From Pseudomonas sp. CROZ-RG-20F-R04-15 (GTDB lineage Bacteria > Pseudomonadota > Gammaproteobacteria > Pseudomonadales > Pseudomonadaceae), in contig NZ_JAKNQL010000007.1 of assembly GCF_022662375.1 (NCBI RefSeq), forward strand, positions 1-64,000: 64,000 bases of DNA, written 5' to 3'. The notes beneath the pieces were generated by a model that had not been told where the DNA came from, did not search any database, and saw only the letters and a list, made by a program, of their open reading frames with translations. Positions 25,225 to 35,672 of this stretch are shown here, one piece after another. Each line of letters opens with the position of its first letter. Position 1 is the first letter of the stretch. The translations under genes were made by a program, and so were the position numbers.

Positions 25225-27480
25225 ATGTACAAAGATTTGAAGTTCCCGGTGTTGATCGTCCATCGCGACATCAAGGCCGACACGGTCGCCGGTGACCGTA
25301 TCCGTGGCATCGCCCGGGAGTTGGAGCAGGAAGGTTTCAATATCGTTTCGGCCATCGACTACACCGAAGGGCGGTTGGTCGCGTCGACGCATCACGGCCT
25401 CGCGTGCATGCTGATTGCCGCCGAGGACGCCAGCACCAACTCGCATCTGTTGCAGAACATGGCCGAACTGATCGGTCTGGCGCGGGTGCGCGCACCGGAT
25501 CTGCCGATCTTTGCCTTGGGTGAGCAAGTCACTCTGGAAAATGCCCCGGCCGATGCGATGGCCGAGCTTAATCAGCTGCGCGGCATTCTCTATCTGTTCG
25601 AGGACACTGTGCCGTTCCTCGCCCGGCAAGTCGCGCGGGCGGCGCGCAAGTATCTGGATGGTTTGCTGCCGCCGTTTTTCAAGGCGCTGGTGCAACACAC
25701 GGCGGACTCCAATTATTCCTGGCACACCCCCGGCCATGGCGGTGGCGTGGCCTATCACAAAAGCCCGGTGGGGCAGGCGTTTCACCAGTTCTTTGGCGAA
25801 AATACCTTGCGTTCGGACTTGTCGGTGTCGGTGCCGGAACTCGGTTCGCTGCTCGATCACACCGGGCCGCTGGCTGAAGCCGAAGAGCGCGCGGCGCGCA
25901 ATTTCGGCGCCGATCACACCTTTTTCGTGATCAATGGCACCTCGACCGCCAACAAGATTGTCTGGCACTCGATGGTCGGACGCGATGATCTGGTGCTGGT
26001 CGATCGTAACTGCCACAAATCGGTGTTGCACGCGATCATCATGACCGGCGCGATCCCGCTGTATCTGTGCCCGGAGCGCAATGAGCTGGGGATTATCGGG
26101 CCAATCCCACTGAGTGAGTTCAGCCGCGAATCGATTCAGGCCAAGATCGATGCCAGCCCGTTGACCAAGGGCCGCGCACCGAAAGTCAAACTCGCCGTGG
26201 TCACCAACTCGACCTACGACGGCCTGTGCTACAACGCCGAGCTGATCAAGCAAAGCCTCGGCAACAGCGTCGAAGTGCTTCATTTCGATGAGGCCTGGTA
26301 CGCCTACGCGGCGTTTCACGAATTCTTTGCCGGGCGTTACGGCATGGCCACCTCGCGCAGTGACGACAGTCCGCTGGTGTTCACCACCCATTCCACGCAC
26401 AAACTGCTCGCCGCGTTCAGTCAGGCCTCGATGATTCATGTGCAGGACGGCGGCGCACGACAACTGGACCGCGATCGTTTCAACGAAGCATTCATGATGC
26501 ACATCTCGACCTCGCCGCAGTACAGCATCATCGCCTCGCTGGACGTCGCGTCGGCGATGATGGAAGGCCCGGCCGGTCGTTCGCTGTTGCAGGAAACCTT
26601 TGATGAAGCCCTGAGCTTTCGCCGCGCGCTGGCCAATCTGCGCCAGCACATTGCCGCTGATGACTGGTGGTTCTCGATCTGGCAGCCGCCGGGTGTCGAG
26701 GGTATCGACCGCGTGCGGACCGAAGACTGGTTGTTGCAACCGGATGCCGAATGGCACGGCTTTGGTGAGGTCAGCGACGATTATGTGTTGCTCGATCCGA
26801 TCAAGGTCACGCTGGTGATGCCGGGACTCAATGCCGGTGGCGCGCTGAGCGAGAAGGGCATTCCGGCGGCGGTGGTCAGCAAGTTCCTCTGGGAGCGTGG
26901 GCTGGTGGTGGAAAAGACCGGGCTGTATTCGTTCCTGGTGCTGTTCTCGATGGGCATCACCAAGGGCAAATGGAGCACGCTGCTCACCGAGTTGCTCGAA
27001 TTCAAACGCAGTTACGATGCCAATGTGCGCCTCGACAGTTGCCTGCCGTGCGTCGCCCAGCAAGATACCGCGCGTTATCGCGGCATGGGCCTGCGCGATT
27101 TATGCGATCAGTTGCACGCCTGCTATCGCAGCAATGCCACCGCCAAACACCTTAAACGCATGTACACCGTGCTCCCGGAAATCGCCATGAAACCAGCGCA
27201 CGCCTACGATCATCTGGTCCGTGGCGAAGTCGAAGCAGTGCCCATCGATGAGCTCGAAGGACGCATTGCCGCAGTGATGCTGGTGCCGTATCCGCCGGGG
27301 ATTCCGTTGATCATGCCCGGTGAGCGCTTCACCGAATCGACGCGCTCGATCATTGATTACCTGAAATTTGCCCGCACGTTCGATAGCAGCTTCCCCGGTT
27401 TTGTCGCTGATGTGCATGGACTGCAACATGAAGACGAAGGCAATGGGCGGCAGTACACCGTCGATTGCGTCAAGGAATGA
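25225..27480 (+). CDS. ldcA: lysine/ornithine/arginine decarboxylase, fold type I
   Basis: A 751-residue PLP-dependent decarboxylase with an N-terminal flavodoxin-like wing domain, a central PLP domain and a C-terminal domain. The cofactor lysine is in FTTHSTHKLLAA, and WHTPGHGGG and FDEAWYAYA are typical of the family. The length equals that of P. aeruginosa LdcA (PA1818), the lysine-specific member that yields cadaverine. The neighbours (rnhA, dnaQ upstream) also match that locus. Sequence alone cannot exclude ornithine or arginine as substrate. The frame is open upstream, but the family start is MYKDLKFPVL. Confidence 0.88.
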   Translation: MYKDLKFPVLIVHRDIKADTVAGDRIRGIARELEQEGFNIVSAIDYTEGRLVASTHHGLACMLIAAEDASTNSHLLQNMAELIGLARVRAPDLPIFALGEQVTLENAPADAMAELNQLRGILYLFEDTVPFLARQVARAARKYLDGLLPPFFKALVQHTADSNYSWHTPGHGGGVAYHKSPVGQAFHQFFGENTLRSDLSVSVPELGSLLDHTGPLAEAEERAARNFGADHTFFVINGTSTANKIVWHSMVGRDDLVLVDRNCHKSVLHAIIMTGAIPLYLCPERNELGIIGPIPLSEFSRESIQAKIDASPLTKGRAPKVKLAVVTNSTYDGLCYNAELIKQSLGNSVEVLHFDEAWYAYAAFHEFFAGRYGMATSRSDDSPLVFTTHSTHKLLAAFSQASMIHVQDGGARQLDRDRFNEAFMMHISTSPQYSIIASLDVASAMMEGPAGRSLLQETFDEALSFRRALANLRQHIAADDWWFSIWQPPGVEGIDRVRTEDWLLQPDAEWHGFGEVSDDYVLLDPIKVTLVMPGLNAGGALSEKGIPAAVVSKFLWERGLVVEKTGLYSFLVLFSMGITKGKWSTLLTELLEFKRSYDANVRLDSCLPCVAQQDTARYRGMGLRDLCDQLHACYRSNATAKHLKRMYTVLPEIAMKPAHAYDHLVRGEVEAVPIDELEGRIAAVMLVPYPPGIPLIMPGERFTESTRSIIDYLKFARTFDSSFPGFVADVHGLQHEDEGNGRQYTVDCVKE

Positions 27481-27494
27481 GGACTTTCCCGAGT

Positions 27495-28109
27495 ATGCAA
27501 CCGGTCATGAATCCGAAATACCCAGGGTTGTCGGTGCGGGTCGCCGATGAAGGCTTTGCGCCGTATATCTGGGGTAGCGACTTCAGCTTCGAAGTCGCGG
27601 CTTATGGGGCCGCCGTGATTGGCCAGCCTGTCGAACAGTGGCGGGTCACGCCGATCGTGCCTTATCGCAAGTGCTACGGCATCGATCCCGAGGAGTTCAG
27701 CGCTTTCCACAATGCGCCGGACAGCGCGATTTTCATGGCGTATCTCGACGATGAGCCGGTCGGTCATCTGGTGATCAGCACCAACTGGAATGGCTTTGCG
27801 CATATCGATGAACTGGCGGTGCACGCGCCGGCTCGCCGGCATGGTGTGGCCAAGGCATTGCTCGATGTTGCGCAGTTCTGGAGTCGCAAGAAAAAGCTGC
27901 CGGGGATCATGCTCGAAACCCAGAACAACAACCTTGGCGCCTGTCGGCTGTATGAGCGCTGCGGTTATGTGATTGGCGGCGTTGACGAGTTGCGCTATCG
28001 CGGCATTGATCCGAACACCGCCGAAGTGGCGCTGTTCTGGTACCGATTGTTCGATAACCCGCTGGAAAACCCGCTCAGCTCGAAAGCATCGCCTCGGCTT
28101 GTTCCGTGA
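27495..28109 (+). CDS. GNAT acetyltransferase, streptothricin acetyltransferase-like
   Basis: A 204-residue GNAT enzyme. The acetyl-CoA loop appears as ARRHGVAKALLD near residue 115. The flanking segments HLVISTNWNGFAHIDELAV, LPGIMLETQNNNLGACRLYE and GYVIGGVDELRYRGI strongly recall the Sat/streptothricin acetyltransferase group. The real substrate may be a lysine-bearing small molecule other than the antibiotic. It starts 14 bases after ldcA and its end overlaps the convergent LysR gene by 35 bases. A second in-frame ATG four codons later is an alternative start. Confidence 0.75.
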   Translation: MQPVMNPKYPGLSVRVADEGFAPYIWGSDFSFEVAAYGAAVIGQPVEQWRVTPIVPYRKCYGIDPEEFSAFHNAPDSAIFMAYLDDEPVGHLVISTNWNGFAHIDELAVHAPARRHGVAKALLDVAQFWSRKKKLPGIMLETQNNNLGACRLYERCGYVIGGVDELRYRGIDPNTAEVALFWYRLFDNPLENPLSSKASPRLVP

Positions 28110-28968
28110 CGATGGTGAGCAGCGTCTGAATCGCCGCTGACGGCGCGGCGTGCTTGAAGGTCAGGGCGAACAGGCTGATCGGCACCGCTGGCGACAGCGG
28201 GCAGACATCCAGCCCGGCAGAGCGTGCGCCCAGTGCGGTGAACGGGTCGACGATGGCCAGGCCTTCGCCGGCCTCGACCATGCTGCGCATCATCTGATGG
28301 GTTTGGACGCGGGTCTGGATGCTCGGTGCCGGGCGCAGTGCCTGCAGCTTGTTTTCCAGCGCCGGGCTCAGCGGGTCCTGGCCTTCGAGGCCGACCATGG
28401 TCTGACCCGCCAGGTCCTGCACGGAAATGTATTTCTGCTTCGGTTGCAACCAACCGTGGGGTGCGAGCAGTTGCAGCTTGCCTTGTGCCAATGGCCGGCA
28501 ATCGATGTCAGGGTGTTCGGGGTCGTGCAGGCTCAAGCCCAGATCGCTTTCACGCAACAACAGGCTGCGGACAATGTCGCGGGTCGGTGCGCTGAGCAGG
28601 CTGCACGGTGCATCGGGCAGACGTCGGCGCAGGGCGGCGAGACTTTGCGGGAGTAATTGTTGCGCCAGCGGCGGGGTGCCGATGATACGCAGGGGCGGGG
28701 CGAGGTATTGCTTGAGGCTGCTGGCCAGACGTTGCACCGGCTCCAGCGCTTCATAGACATGGGCAATTTCGATCTGCAATGCCCGCGCTTCGGGCGTCGA
28801 TTGCAGGCGTCCGCGCACGCTGGCGAACAGCATGAACCCCAACTGACTCTCGGCTTCGCGCAAACGCTCCTCAACCTCGGCCACCGGCAACTGCAGCCAT
28901 TCGGCGGCAGTGCCCAGGTGACCGGTCTGCAAGAGCGCCTGAATCACTTCGATATGACGTAAACGCAT
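28075..28968 (-). CDS. LysR-family transcriptional regulator
   Basis: A 297-residue LysR-type regulator. The N-terminal winged helix-turn-helix covers about residues 1-60 (MRLRHIEVIQALLQTGHLGTAAEWL...). The effector domain follows from about residue 90 (PPLRIIGTPPLAQQLLP). The recognition helix is somewhat unusual for the family. It is not divergent from an obvious target; the nearest upstream genes are the small unknown gene and the flavin reductase. The effector is unknown. Confidence 0.88.
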   Translation of the reverse strand: MRLRHIEVIQALLQTGHLGTAAEWLQLPVAEVEERLREAESQLGFMLFASVRGRLQSTPEARALQIEIAHVYEALEPVQRLASSLKQYLAPPLRIIGTPPLAQQLLPQSLAALRRRLPDAPCSLLSAPTRDIVRSLLLRESDLGLSLHDPEHPDIDCRPLAQGKLQLLAPHGWLQPKQKYISVQDLAGQTMVGLEGQDPLSPALENKLQALRPAPSIQTRVQTHQMMRSMVEAGEGLAIVDPFTALGARSAGLDVCPLSPAVPISLFALTFKHAAPSAAIQTLLTIVTEQAEAMLSS

Positions 28969-29053
28969 GCGTGAAGTCCATGTTCAGCAGGTGGGGTCAG
29001 TGGCTGAATCCTACCCCAAGTCTGCGCATATGACTTCTGCTCATAACGGTCGG

Positions 29054-29284
29054 TTATGAAGCGACGGTTGGCTCAGGCTCGCGAATCAGGGTGATGCCGG
29101 ACTGAACCAGTTCGAACGTCTGGTCATCGATCTTTTTGATGCGATCACCAATGGCCAGTCTGTAAATCGGCTCCGAGCCAGTAGAACCGTCGACCGACGG
29201 GTTGGATTCCTGGAACTCATGCACGGAATAAACGCGGCCTTCCGCATCTCTTGCATGGAACTGACCGACGAGTACTGCTGCCAT
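29054..29284 (-). CDS. small conserved protein, unknown function (76 residues)
   Basis: A short acidic soluble protein (MAAVLVGQFHARDAEGRVYS... ending REPEPTVAS). Its pattern of short beta strands (GRVYSVHEF, PIYRLAIGDRIKKIDDQTFEL) suggests a small beta-barrel. I know no function. It is divergent from the flavin reductase gene across 184 bases that must contain both promoters. Its codon use fits the neighbours, so I regard it as real. Confidence 0.7.
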   Translation of the reverse strand: MAAVLVGQFHARDAEGRVYSVHEFQESNPSVDGSTGSEPIYRLAIGDRIKKIDDQTFELVQSGITLIREPEPTVAS

Positions 29285-29468
29285 CTGCTTAGAACCTCTG
29301 GAGATAAAACGCTTGATTTGCGGCTTGGTAGACCGCCATCAAGGCCTGTAAGTTTTCCTACAGGAAAAAAATAATCAGCGCGCGGGAATTTCCCATTGTG
29401 TGCTGGTGGAATCGTCACCGGATCATCTATAACTACTGGCTCCTCCCACGGACCATCGAGAGTCTTCC

Positions 29469-30026
29469 ATGAGCAATGTCTACAACGTCGCTGTAGTGGT
29501 CGGTAGCCTGCGTAAAGCATCGATCAATCGCAAAGTCGCTCTGGCGCTGGCGGAACTGGCGCCGGCGAACCTCAAACTTGAGATTGTCGAAATTGGCGAT
29601 CTGCCACTTTATAACGAAGATATCGACGGTGATTCACCGCCGGCAGCCTACAGCACTTTCCGGGAAAAAGTGGGTTCTTCCGACGCGGTGCTGTTTGTCA
29701 CGCCTGAGTACAACCGTTCGGTGCCGGCGCCACTGAAGAATGCCATTGACGTCGGCTCGCGGCCTTATGGCAAAAGCGTCTGGAGTCGCAAGCCGGGAGC
29801 GGTGATCAGCGTGTCGCCGGGGGCGATCGGTGGTTTCGGGGCGAATCAGCATCTGCGCCAGTCGTTCGTGTTTCTCGATGTGCCGTGCATGCAGCAGCCG
29901 GAAGCGTATCTGGGCGGCGCGGGTTCAGCGTTTGATGAGGCGGGCAAGTTGAGTGAGTCGGTGAAACCTTTTCTGCAGAGTTTCATCAATGCTTACGGAC
30001 AATTCGTAGAGCAACACAAAAAATAA
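29469..30026 (+). CDS. NADPH-dependent FMN reductase / chromate-reductase-like flavoprotein
   Basis: A 185-residue flavodoxin-fold enzyme. The FMN phosphate loop is VVGSLRKASINRK near residue 12, and TPEYNRSVPAPLKNAID near 79 is the family signature. SPGAIGGFGANQHLR binds the flavin ring. Members reduce FMN, quinones, azo dyes or chromate with NAD(P)H. It is a cytoplasmic single-gene unit with a REPIN behind it and an arsenite pump gene after that. A functional link to the pump is possible but unproven. Confidence 0.88.
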   Translation: MSNVYNVAVVVGSLRKASINRKVALALAELAPANLKLEIVEIGDLPLYNEDIDGDSPPAAYSTFREKVGSSDAVLFVTPEYNRSVPAPLKNAIDVGSRPYGKSVWSRKPGAVISVSPGAIGGFGANQHLRQSFVFLDVPCMQQPEAYLGGAGSAFDEAGKLSESVKPFLQSFINAYGQFVEQHKK

Positions 30027-30040
30027 CCTCACCGAAATCC

Positions 30041-30134
30041 CCTGTGGGAGCGAGCCTGCTCGCGAAGGCGTCGTCAGTCGTTGCATTTTTGGCGACTGAC
30101 ACTGCGCCTTCGCGAGCAGGCTCGCTCCCACAGG
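30041..30134. repeat. REPIN
   Basis: Thirty-base arms at 30041-30070 and 30105-30134 are perfect inverted copies of the REP unit. The centre adds a second stem, GTCAGTCG/CGACTGAC. It lies 15 bases after the flavin reductase stop. Confidence 0.93.
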
Positions 30135-30196
30135 TTTATCTGTTCGGCTCGGCATTAGTCGTGTTCTTTTTACCCAATTATTGAAGGCTGTTGCGG

Positions 30197-31480
<1,284 letters not shown>

Positions 31481-31494
31481 ACCGAGGTGGCCCA

Positions 31495-31559
31495 TTCGCG
31501 AGCAAGCTCGCTCCCACATTTGGAATGCATTCTAATGTGGGAGCGAGCTTGCTCGCGAA
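31495..31559. repeat. compact REPIN (T variant)
   Basis: Two 26-base perfect inverted arms (31495-31520 and 31534-31559) are separated by only 13 bases. The core reads GAGCGAGCTTGCTCGCGAA, differing by one base from the C-type units. It separates convergent genes. Confidence 0.93.
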
Positions 31560-31584
31560 GGGGTCATATCAAACGCCAAAAAAC

Positions 31585-32535
31585 TCAGGGCTGGCCGGGA
31601 ACATTCGGCCAAAGATCGGACACCAGAAACAACCGCTCCGCCTCTTCCCATTCCCCCTGCGCATTCTCGATCAGGCGCACCATCAACTGCGCCGGGGCCA
31701 ACGGTTCGAGGTCTTCCAGCCACATCCGTAAATGCTCCAACGTCCATGTCTGATCCGCCGGGTAGTGTGCCGGCGCCAGCCAGGCGTGGCGGGGCAGGGG
31801 TTGCCAGCGTCCGGCCGGACGTTGCGCGACGAACGCCGGCCAATCCTTTTGATGCAACCAGCTGCCGCGTAAATGCTGCGGATGCGCACCGCTCGGCGAT
31901 TCAGCCTGCCCCGGCCATGGGTACAACAGATATCCGCCGAGCCACAGTTGCGCGCTGAACGATTCGATATCCAGCGCCGCGAGCACTTCGCGACTTTCCG
32001 CGCGCGCCGAGATTGGTAACTGATGTTCGGCCAGATGCGCCAGTTTGCGGTCGAGCCGATCATGACAACCCGGCCCCAGCCACTGCGCCGGATCACGGCC
32101 ATCGCCATTCTGCGGGCCGAGGTAAAGCTTGATCGCCAGCTCGAGGTGATGCACGCCATCGCGATCACGCAGCAACATGTCCAGTTCACCGAGGGTGTGG
32201 CCCTCGCGGCGGATCGGCAGATTGGCCGCGATCAGTTCAATCCCCGGCGCATGCTCCACGGCAAACTGCCACAGCCGCTCGTAATACAGGCCCAGACGCC
32301 GCGTGCGTGCCTGCGATAACCAATGCAGCAGGCCATAACTGTCGCGGTCGAGCTGGCGCAACCAGTGTTCCAGGCGTTCGGGATCGTGCACCCAATCGCT
32401 GCCGGCCAGCGGATGGCGCTGCGGCCACGGCGTGCTGGCGAGCATCGGCGGGGCGAGGATCACCCACGCCAGATCGCGCACTTCCGGATGGCGTAATTGG
32501 TGAGGCAACTGGAGCAAGTCGGGAAATAGGATCAT
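31585..32535 (-). CDS. DUF1853 family protein
   Basis: A 316-residue protein matching the DUF1853 family as I remember it: [19 protein letters not shown] at the N-terminus, [14 protein letters not shown] near residue 83, and GELDMLLRD...[11 protein letters not shown] near 120. The last segment resembles the catalytic core of restriction-like nucleases (acidic residues then E-x-K: LELAIK), which suggests a nuclease fold. The function is unknown. It is divergent from nadK across 115 bases, a common arrangement in Pseudomonas. Confidence 0.8.
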   Translation of the reverse strand: MILFPDLLQLPHQLRHPEVRDLAWVILAPPMLASTPWPQRHPLAGSDWVHDPERLEHWLRQLDRDSYGLLHWLSQARTRRLGLYYERLWQFAVEHAPGIELIAANLPIRREGHTLGELDMLLRDRDGVHHLELAIKLYLGPQNGDGRDPAQWLGPGCHDRLDRKLAHLAEHQLPISARAESREVLAALDIESFSAQLWLGGYLLYPWPGQAESPSGAHPQHLRGSWLHQKDWPAFVAQRPAGRWQPLPRHAWLAPAHYPADQTWTLEHLRMWLEDLEPLAPAQLMVRLIENAQGEWEEAERLFLVSDLWPNVPGQP

Positions 32536-32650
32536 CTTGCGAGCATAGCCGTAAACACGAGCGCACCCTTGAGGCTGAAAGGATTTTGTCTAACCGGCGC
32601 TTTCGCCCATAATCGGGTTTTTCGCGTTTTCGATTGTCCGCAGAGGTCTC

Positions 32651-33541
32651 ATGGAGCAATTTCGTAATATCGGCATCATCGGTCGCCTGGGCAGTTCCCA
32701 GGTGCTGGATACCGTCCGCCGACTGAAACGGTTTCTGCTCGATCGTCACCTGCATGTGATCCTCGAAGACACCATCGCCGAAGTCCTGCCGGGCCACGGC
32801 CTGCAAACTTCGTCGCGCAAGATGCTCGGTGAAGTCTGCGACATGGTCATCGTCGTCGGCGGTGACGGCAGCCTGCTCGGCGCCGCGCGGGCGCTGGCCA
32901 AACACAATATTCCGGTGCTGGGGATCAACCGTGGCAGCCTCGGCTTCCTCACCGATATTCGCCCGGACGAGCTGGAAGTCGAAGTCGCCAAAGTGCTCGA
33001 CGGCCACTATCTGGTGGAAAACCGCTTCCTGCTGCAAGCCGAAGTGCGCCGCCATGCCGAGGCCATTGGCCAGGGCGACGCGCTCAACGACGTGGTGCTG
33101 CACCCCGGCAAATCGACGCGGATGATCGAGTTCGAGCTGTACATCGACGGCCAGTTCGTTTGCAGCCAGAAGGCCGACGGCCTGATCGTCGCCACGCCGA
33201 CCGGTTCCACCGCGTATGCGCTGTCTGCCGGCGGTCCGATCATGCATCCCAAGCTCGATGCCATTGTGATCGTGCCGATGTACCCCCATATGTTGTCGAG
33301 CCGGCCAATTGTGGTCGATGGCAACAGTGAGCTGAAAATCGTCGTGTCGAAAAACATGCAGATTTACCCGCAAGTCTCCTGCGACGGGCAGAACCACTTC
33401 ACCTGCGCGCCGGGCGACACCATCACCGTCAGCAAGAAAGCGCAGAAACTGCGACTGATTCATCCGCTCGACCATAACTACTACGAAGTCTGCCGCACCA
33501 AGCTCGGCTGGGGCAGCAAGCTGGGCGGTGGAGGCGACTGA
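32651..33541 (+). CDS. nadK: NAD kinase
   Basis: A 296-residue enzyme that phosphorylates NAD to NADP in the cytoplasm. The catalytic GGDGSLL motif is near residue 72 and NRGSLGFLTD near 100. The second glycine-rich region (TPTGSTAYALSAGGPI) is complete. The ATG of the next gene overlaps its stop codon (TGATG), so nadK, the phosphoesterase gene and the rhomboid gene form a tightly coupled operon. Confidence 0.96.
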   Translation: MEQFRNIGIIGRLGSSQVLDTVRRLKRFLLDRHLHVILEDTIAEVLPGHGLQTSSRKMLGEVCDMVIVVGGDGSLLGAARALAKHNIPVLGINRGSLGFLTDIRPDELEVEVAKVLDGHYLVENRFLLQAEVRRHAEAIGQGDALNDVVLHPGKSTRMIEFELYIDGQFVCSQKADGLIVATPTGSTAYALSAGGPIMHPKLDAIVIVPMYPHMLSSRPIVVDGNSELKIVVSKNMQIYPQVSCDGQNHFTCAPGDTITVSKKAQKLRLIHPLDHNYYEVCRTKLGWGSKLGGGGD

Positions 33542-34512
33542 TGCTCGATCCCGCGCGCAGTTATGACCTGATTGGTGACGTGCACGGATGCGCCCTGACC
33601 CTCGAACACTTGCTTGACCGCCTCGGTTATCACAAGCAGGGCGGGGTCTGGCGGCATCCATCGCGCATGGCCGTGTTTGTCGGCGACATCATCGACCGAG
33701 GCCCGCGCATTCGCGAGGCGCTGCACATCGTCCACGACATGGTCGAGGCGGGGCAGGCGCTGTGCATCATGGGCAACCACGAATTCAACGCACTGGGCTG
33801 GAGCACCCCGGCGCCACCGGGCAGCGGCAAGCAGTTCGTCCGCGAACACACGCCGCGCCATGCGCGCCTGCTGCACGAGACCCTGACGCAATTTGAAGAC
33901 CATCCCGGCGACTGGCACGATTTCCAGCGCTGGTTTTATGAGTTGCCGCTGTTTGTCGACGCCGGACGCTTCCGCGTCGTCCACGCTTGCTGGGATGCCG
34001 GCTTGATCGAACCGTTGCGCGCGCTGTTCCCCAATGGCTGCATCGACGAACACTTCCTGCAAGCCTCGGCGGTGCCGGACAGTTTCGCTTGCACCGTGTT
34101 CGACCGCCTGCTGCGCGGCACCGACATGCGCTTGCCACACGGTTTGACCATGACCAGCGGCGACGGCCTGGTGCGCTCGTTCTTCCGCACCAAGTTCTGG
34201 GAAGATGACCCGAAAACCTACGGCGATATCGTCTTCCAGCCCGATGCACTGCCGGAACCGGTCGCACAGACTCCGCTGACCTCCAGCGAAAAAAACAACC
34301 TGCTGCGCTACGGCGTCGACGAGCCGTTGCTGTTCGTCGGCCACTACTGGCGCAGCGGCAAACCGGCGCCGATCCGCCCGAACCTCGCGTGCCTGGATTA
34401 CAGCGCGGTGCTCTACGGCAAACTGGTCGCCTATCGTCTGGATCAGGAAACTCGTCTGGATCCGCATAAATTTGTCTGGGTCGATGTCGAGCGGCCGGAG
34501 GTGCTGCAATGA
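33541..34512 (+). CDS. calcineurin-like metallophosphoesterase
   Basis: A 323-residue phosphoesterase of the PPP/ApaH-like type. The metal motifs are in order: DLIGDVHGC near residue 8, FVGDIIDRGP near 47 and IMGNHEF near 76, with a later histidine in GHYWRSG. The ApaH-like core suggests a protein, nucleotide or dinucleoside polyphosphate substrate. It overlaps nadK by one base and the rhomboid gene by four (ATGA). Coupling to NAD kinase may point to nucleotide metabolism, but this is inference. Confidence 0.85.
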   Translation: MLDPARSYDLIGDVHGCALTLEHLLDRLGYHKQGGVWRHPSRMAVFVGDIIDRGPRIREALHIVHDMVEAGQALCIMGNHEFNALGWSTPAPPGSGKQFVREHTPRHARLLHETLTQFEDHPGDWHDFQRWFYELPLFVDAGRFRVVHACWDAGLIEPLRALFPNGCIDEHFLQASAVPDSFACTVFDRLLRGTDMRLPHGLTMTSGDGLVRSFFRTKFWEDDPKTYGDIVFQPDALPEPVAQTPLTSSEKNNLLRYGVDEPLLFVGHYWRSGKPAPIRPNLACLDYSAVLYGKLVAYRLDQETRLDPHKFVWVDVERPEVLQ

Positions 34513-35378
34513 GTGCGGTAGAGGTATTGCGTCTGCCGTTGGCGGTGGACTTGAGTGGCTTCGTCAAATTGCTGCAACGCATGCAAGTGCCACATCGCGT
34601 CAGTGAAGAGGCCGGCGAACAAGTGTTGTGGGCACCGGCGGAAATCAGCGAAGACGTGCGCTCGTTGTACGAACGCTTCCCGGCGGGTGATCCCGATCAG
34701 CAAATGGACATTCCCGTCGCGCCGACCTTCAAGCGGCCGAGCTTCGCCGAGCAACTGAAATACGCCAAGGCCACCGGGTTCATCCTGTTGTTGTGCCTGA
34801 TCGTTGGCGGGCTGACCTACCTCGGTGAAAACCTGCAGACCTTGCGCTGGCTGACCTTCCTCGATTTTCAGGTGGTCGGCGAGTACATCCATTTCACACC
34901 GTTAGCCGACAGTCTGGCGGCGGGGCAGTGGTGGCGTCTGGTCACACCGATGCTGATCCACTTCGGCATCCTCCACCTGGCCATGAACGGCATGTGGTAC
35001 TGGGAGCTGGGACGGCGCATCGAGTCGCGCCAGGGCAGTATTAACCTGATCGGCCTGACGCTGTTGTTCAGCCTGGTGTCCAACTACGCGCAGTTTGCCT
35101 GGAGCGGTCCGACCTTGTTCGGCGGTCTGTCCGGCGTACTTTACGGTTTGCTCGGGCATTGCTGGATCTTCCAGCTGCTGGCACCGAACCCGGCCTATCG
35201 CCTGCCGCGCGGCGTGCTGGTGATGATGCTGGTGTGGTTGCTGGTGTGCATGTCCGGGCTGATCTCGATGATCGGTTTCGGCGAAATCGCCAACGCCGCC
35301 CACGTCGGCGGGTTACTCATCGGATGCTTCACCGGTTTGTTGGGTGGTTTGTATAACCGCCGTAAACTGGCCGCCTGA
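34509..35378 (+). CDS. rhomboid-family intramembrane serine protease
   Basis: A 289-residue membrane protease. Residues 1-90 form a cytoplasmic domain, followed by six transmembrane helices. The catalytic serine is in FGGLSGVLYGLLGH (GxSG) and the catalytic histidine in AHVGGLLIG in the last helix. HLAMNGMWYWELG is the usual HxxxN region. It cleaves transmembrane helices of unknown clients in the inner membrane. The GlpG-type layout fits, but the N-terminal domain is diverged. Confidence 0.9.
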   Translation: MSAVEVLRLPLAVDLSGFVKLLQRMQVPHRVSEEAGEQVLWAPAEISEDVRSLYERFPAGDPDQQMDIPVAPTFKRPSFAEQLKYAKATGFILLLCLIVGGLTYLGENLQTLRWLTFLDFQVVGEYIHFTPLADSLAAGQWWRLVTPMLIHFGILHLAMNGMWYWELGRRIESRQGSINLIGLTLLFSLVSNYAQFAWSGPTLFGGLSGVLYGLLGHCWIFQLLAPNPAYRLPRGVLVMMLVWLLVCMSGLISMIGFGEIANAAHVGGLLIGCFTGLLGGLYNRRKLAA

Positions 35379-35411
35379 AATTTTCAGTAGATAAAGAGCA
35401 CGGAGACCCTG

Positions 35412-35672
35412 ATGTCCTCTTTTAACGACATGATCAACAACATTACCCCGGACATCTACGAGAGCCTGAAACTGGCCGTTGAAATCGGCAAGTGGTCCGA
35501 CGGTGGCAAGCTCACCGCCGAGCAGCGCGAGCTGTCGTTGCAGGCGATGATCGCCTGGGAAATCCAGAACCTGCCTGAAGACCAGCGCACCGGTTACATG
35601 GGTCCGCAGGAATGTGCATCGAAGTCGATCGAAGTGCCGAACATCCTGTTCAAATCGGATGCCATCCATTGA
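35412..35672 (+). CDS. DUF1315 (YeaC-like) protein
   Basis: An 86-residue cytoplasmic protein with the DUF1315 pattern: FNDMINNITPDIYESLKLAVEIGKWSDG near the start and QNLPEDQRTGY later. No function is known. Its stop codon overlaps the TTG start of the following DUF2797 gene. This pair, followed by pepN, is a conserved gene string in Pseudomonas. Confidence 0.85.
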   Translation: MSSFNDMINNITPDIYESLKLAVEIGKWSDGGKLTAEQRELSLQAMIAWEIQNLPEDQRTGYMGPQECASKSIEVPNILFKSDAIH

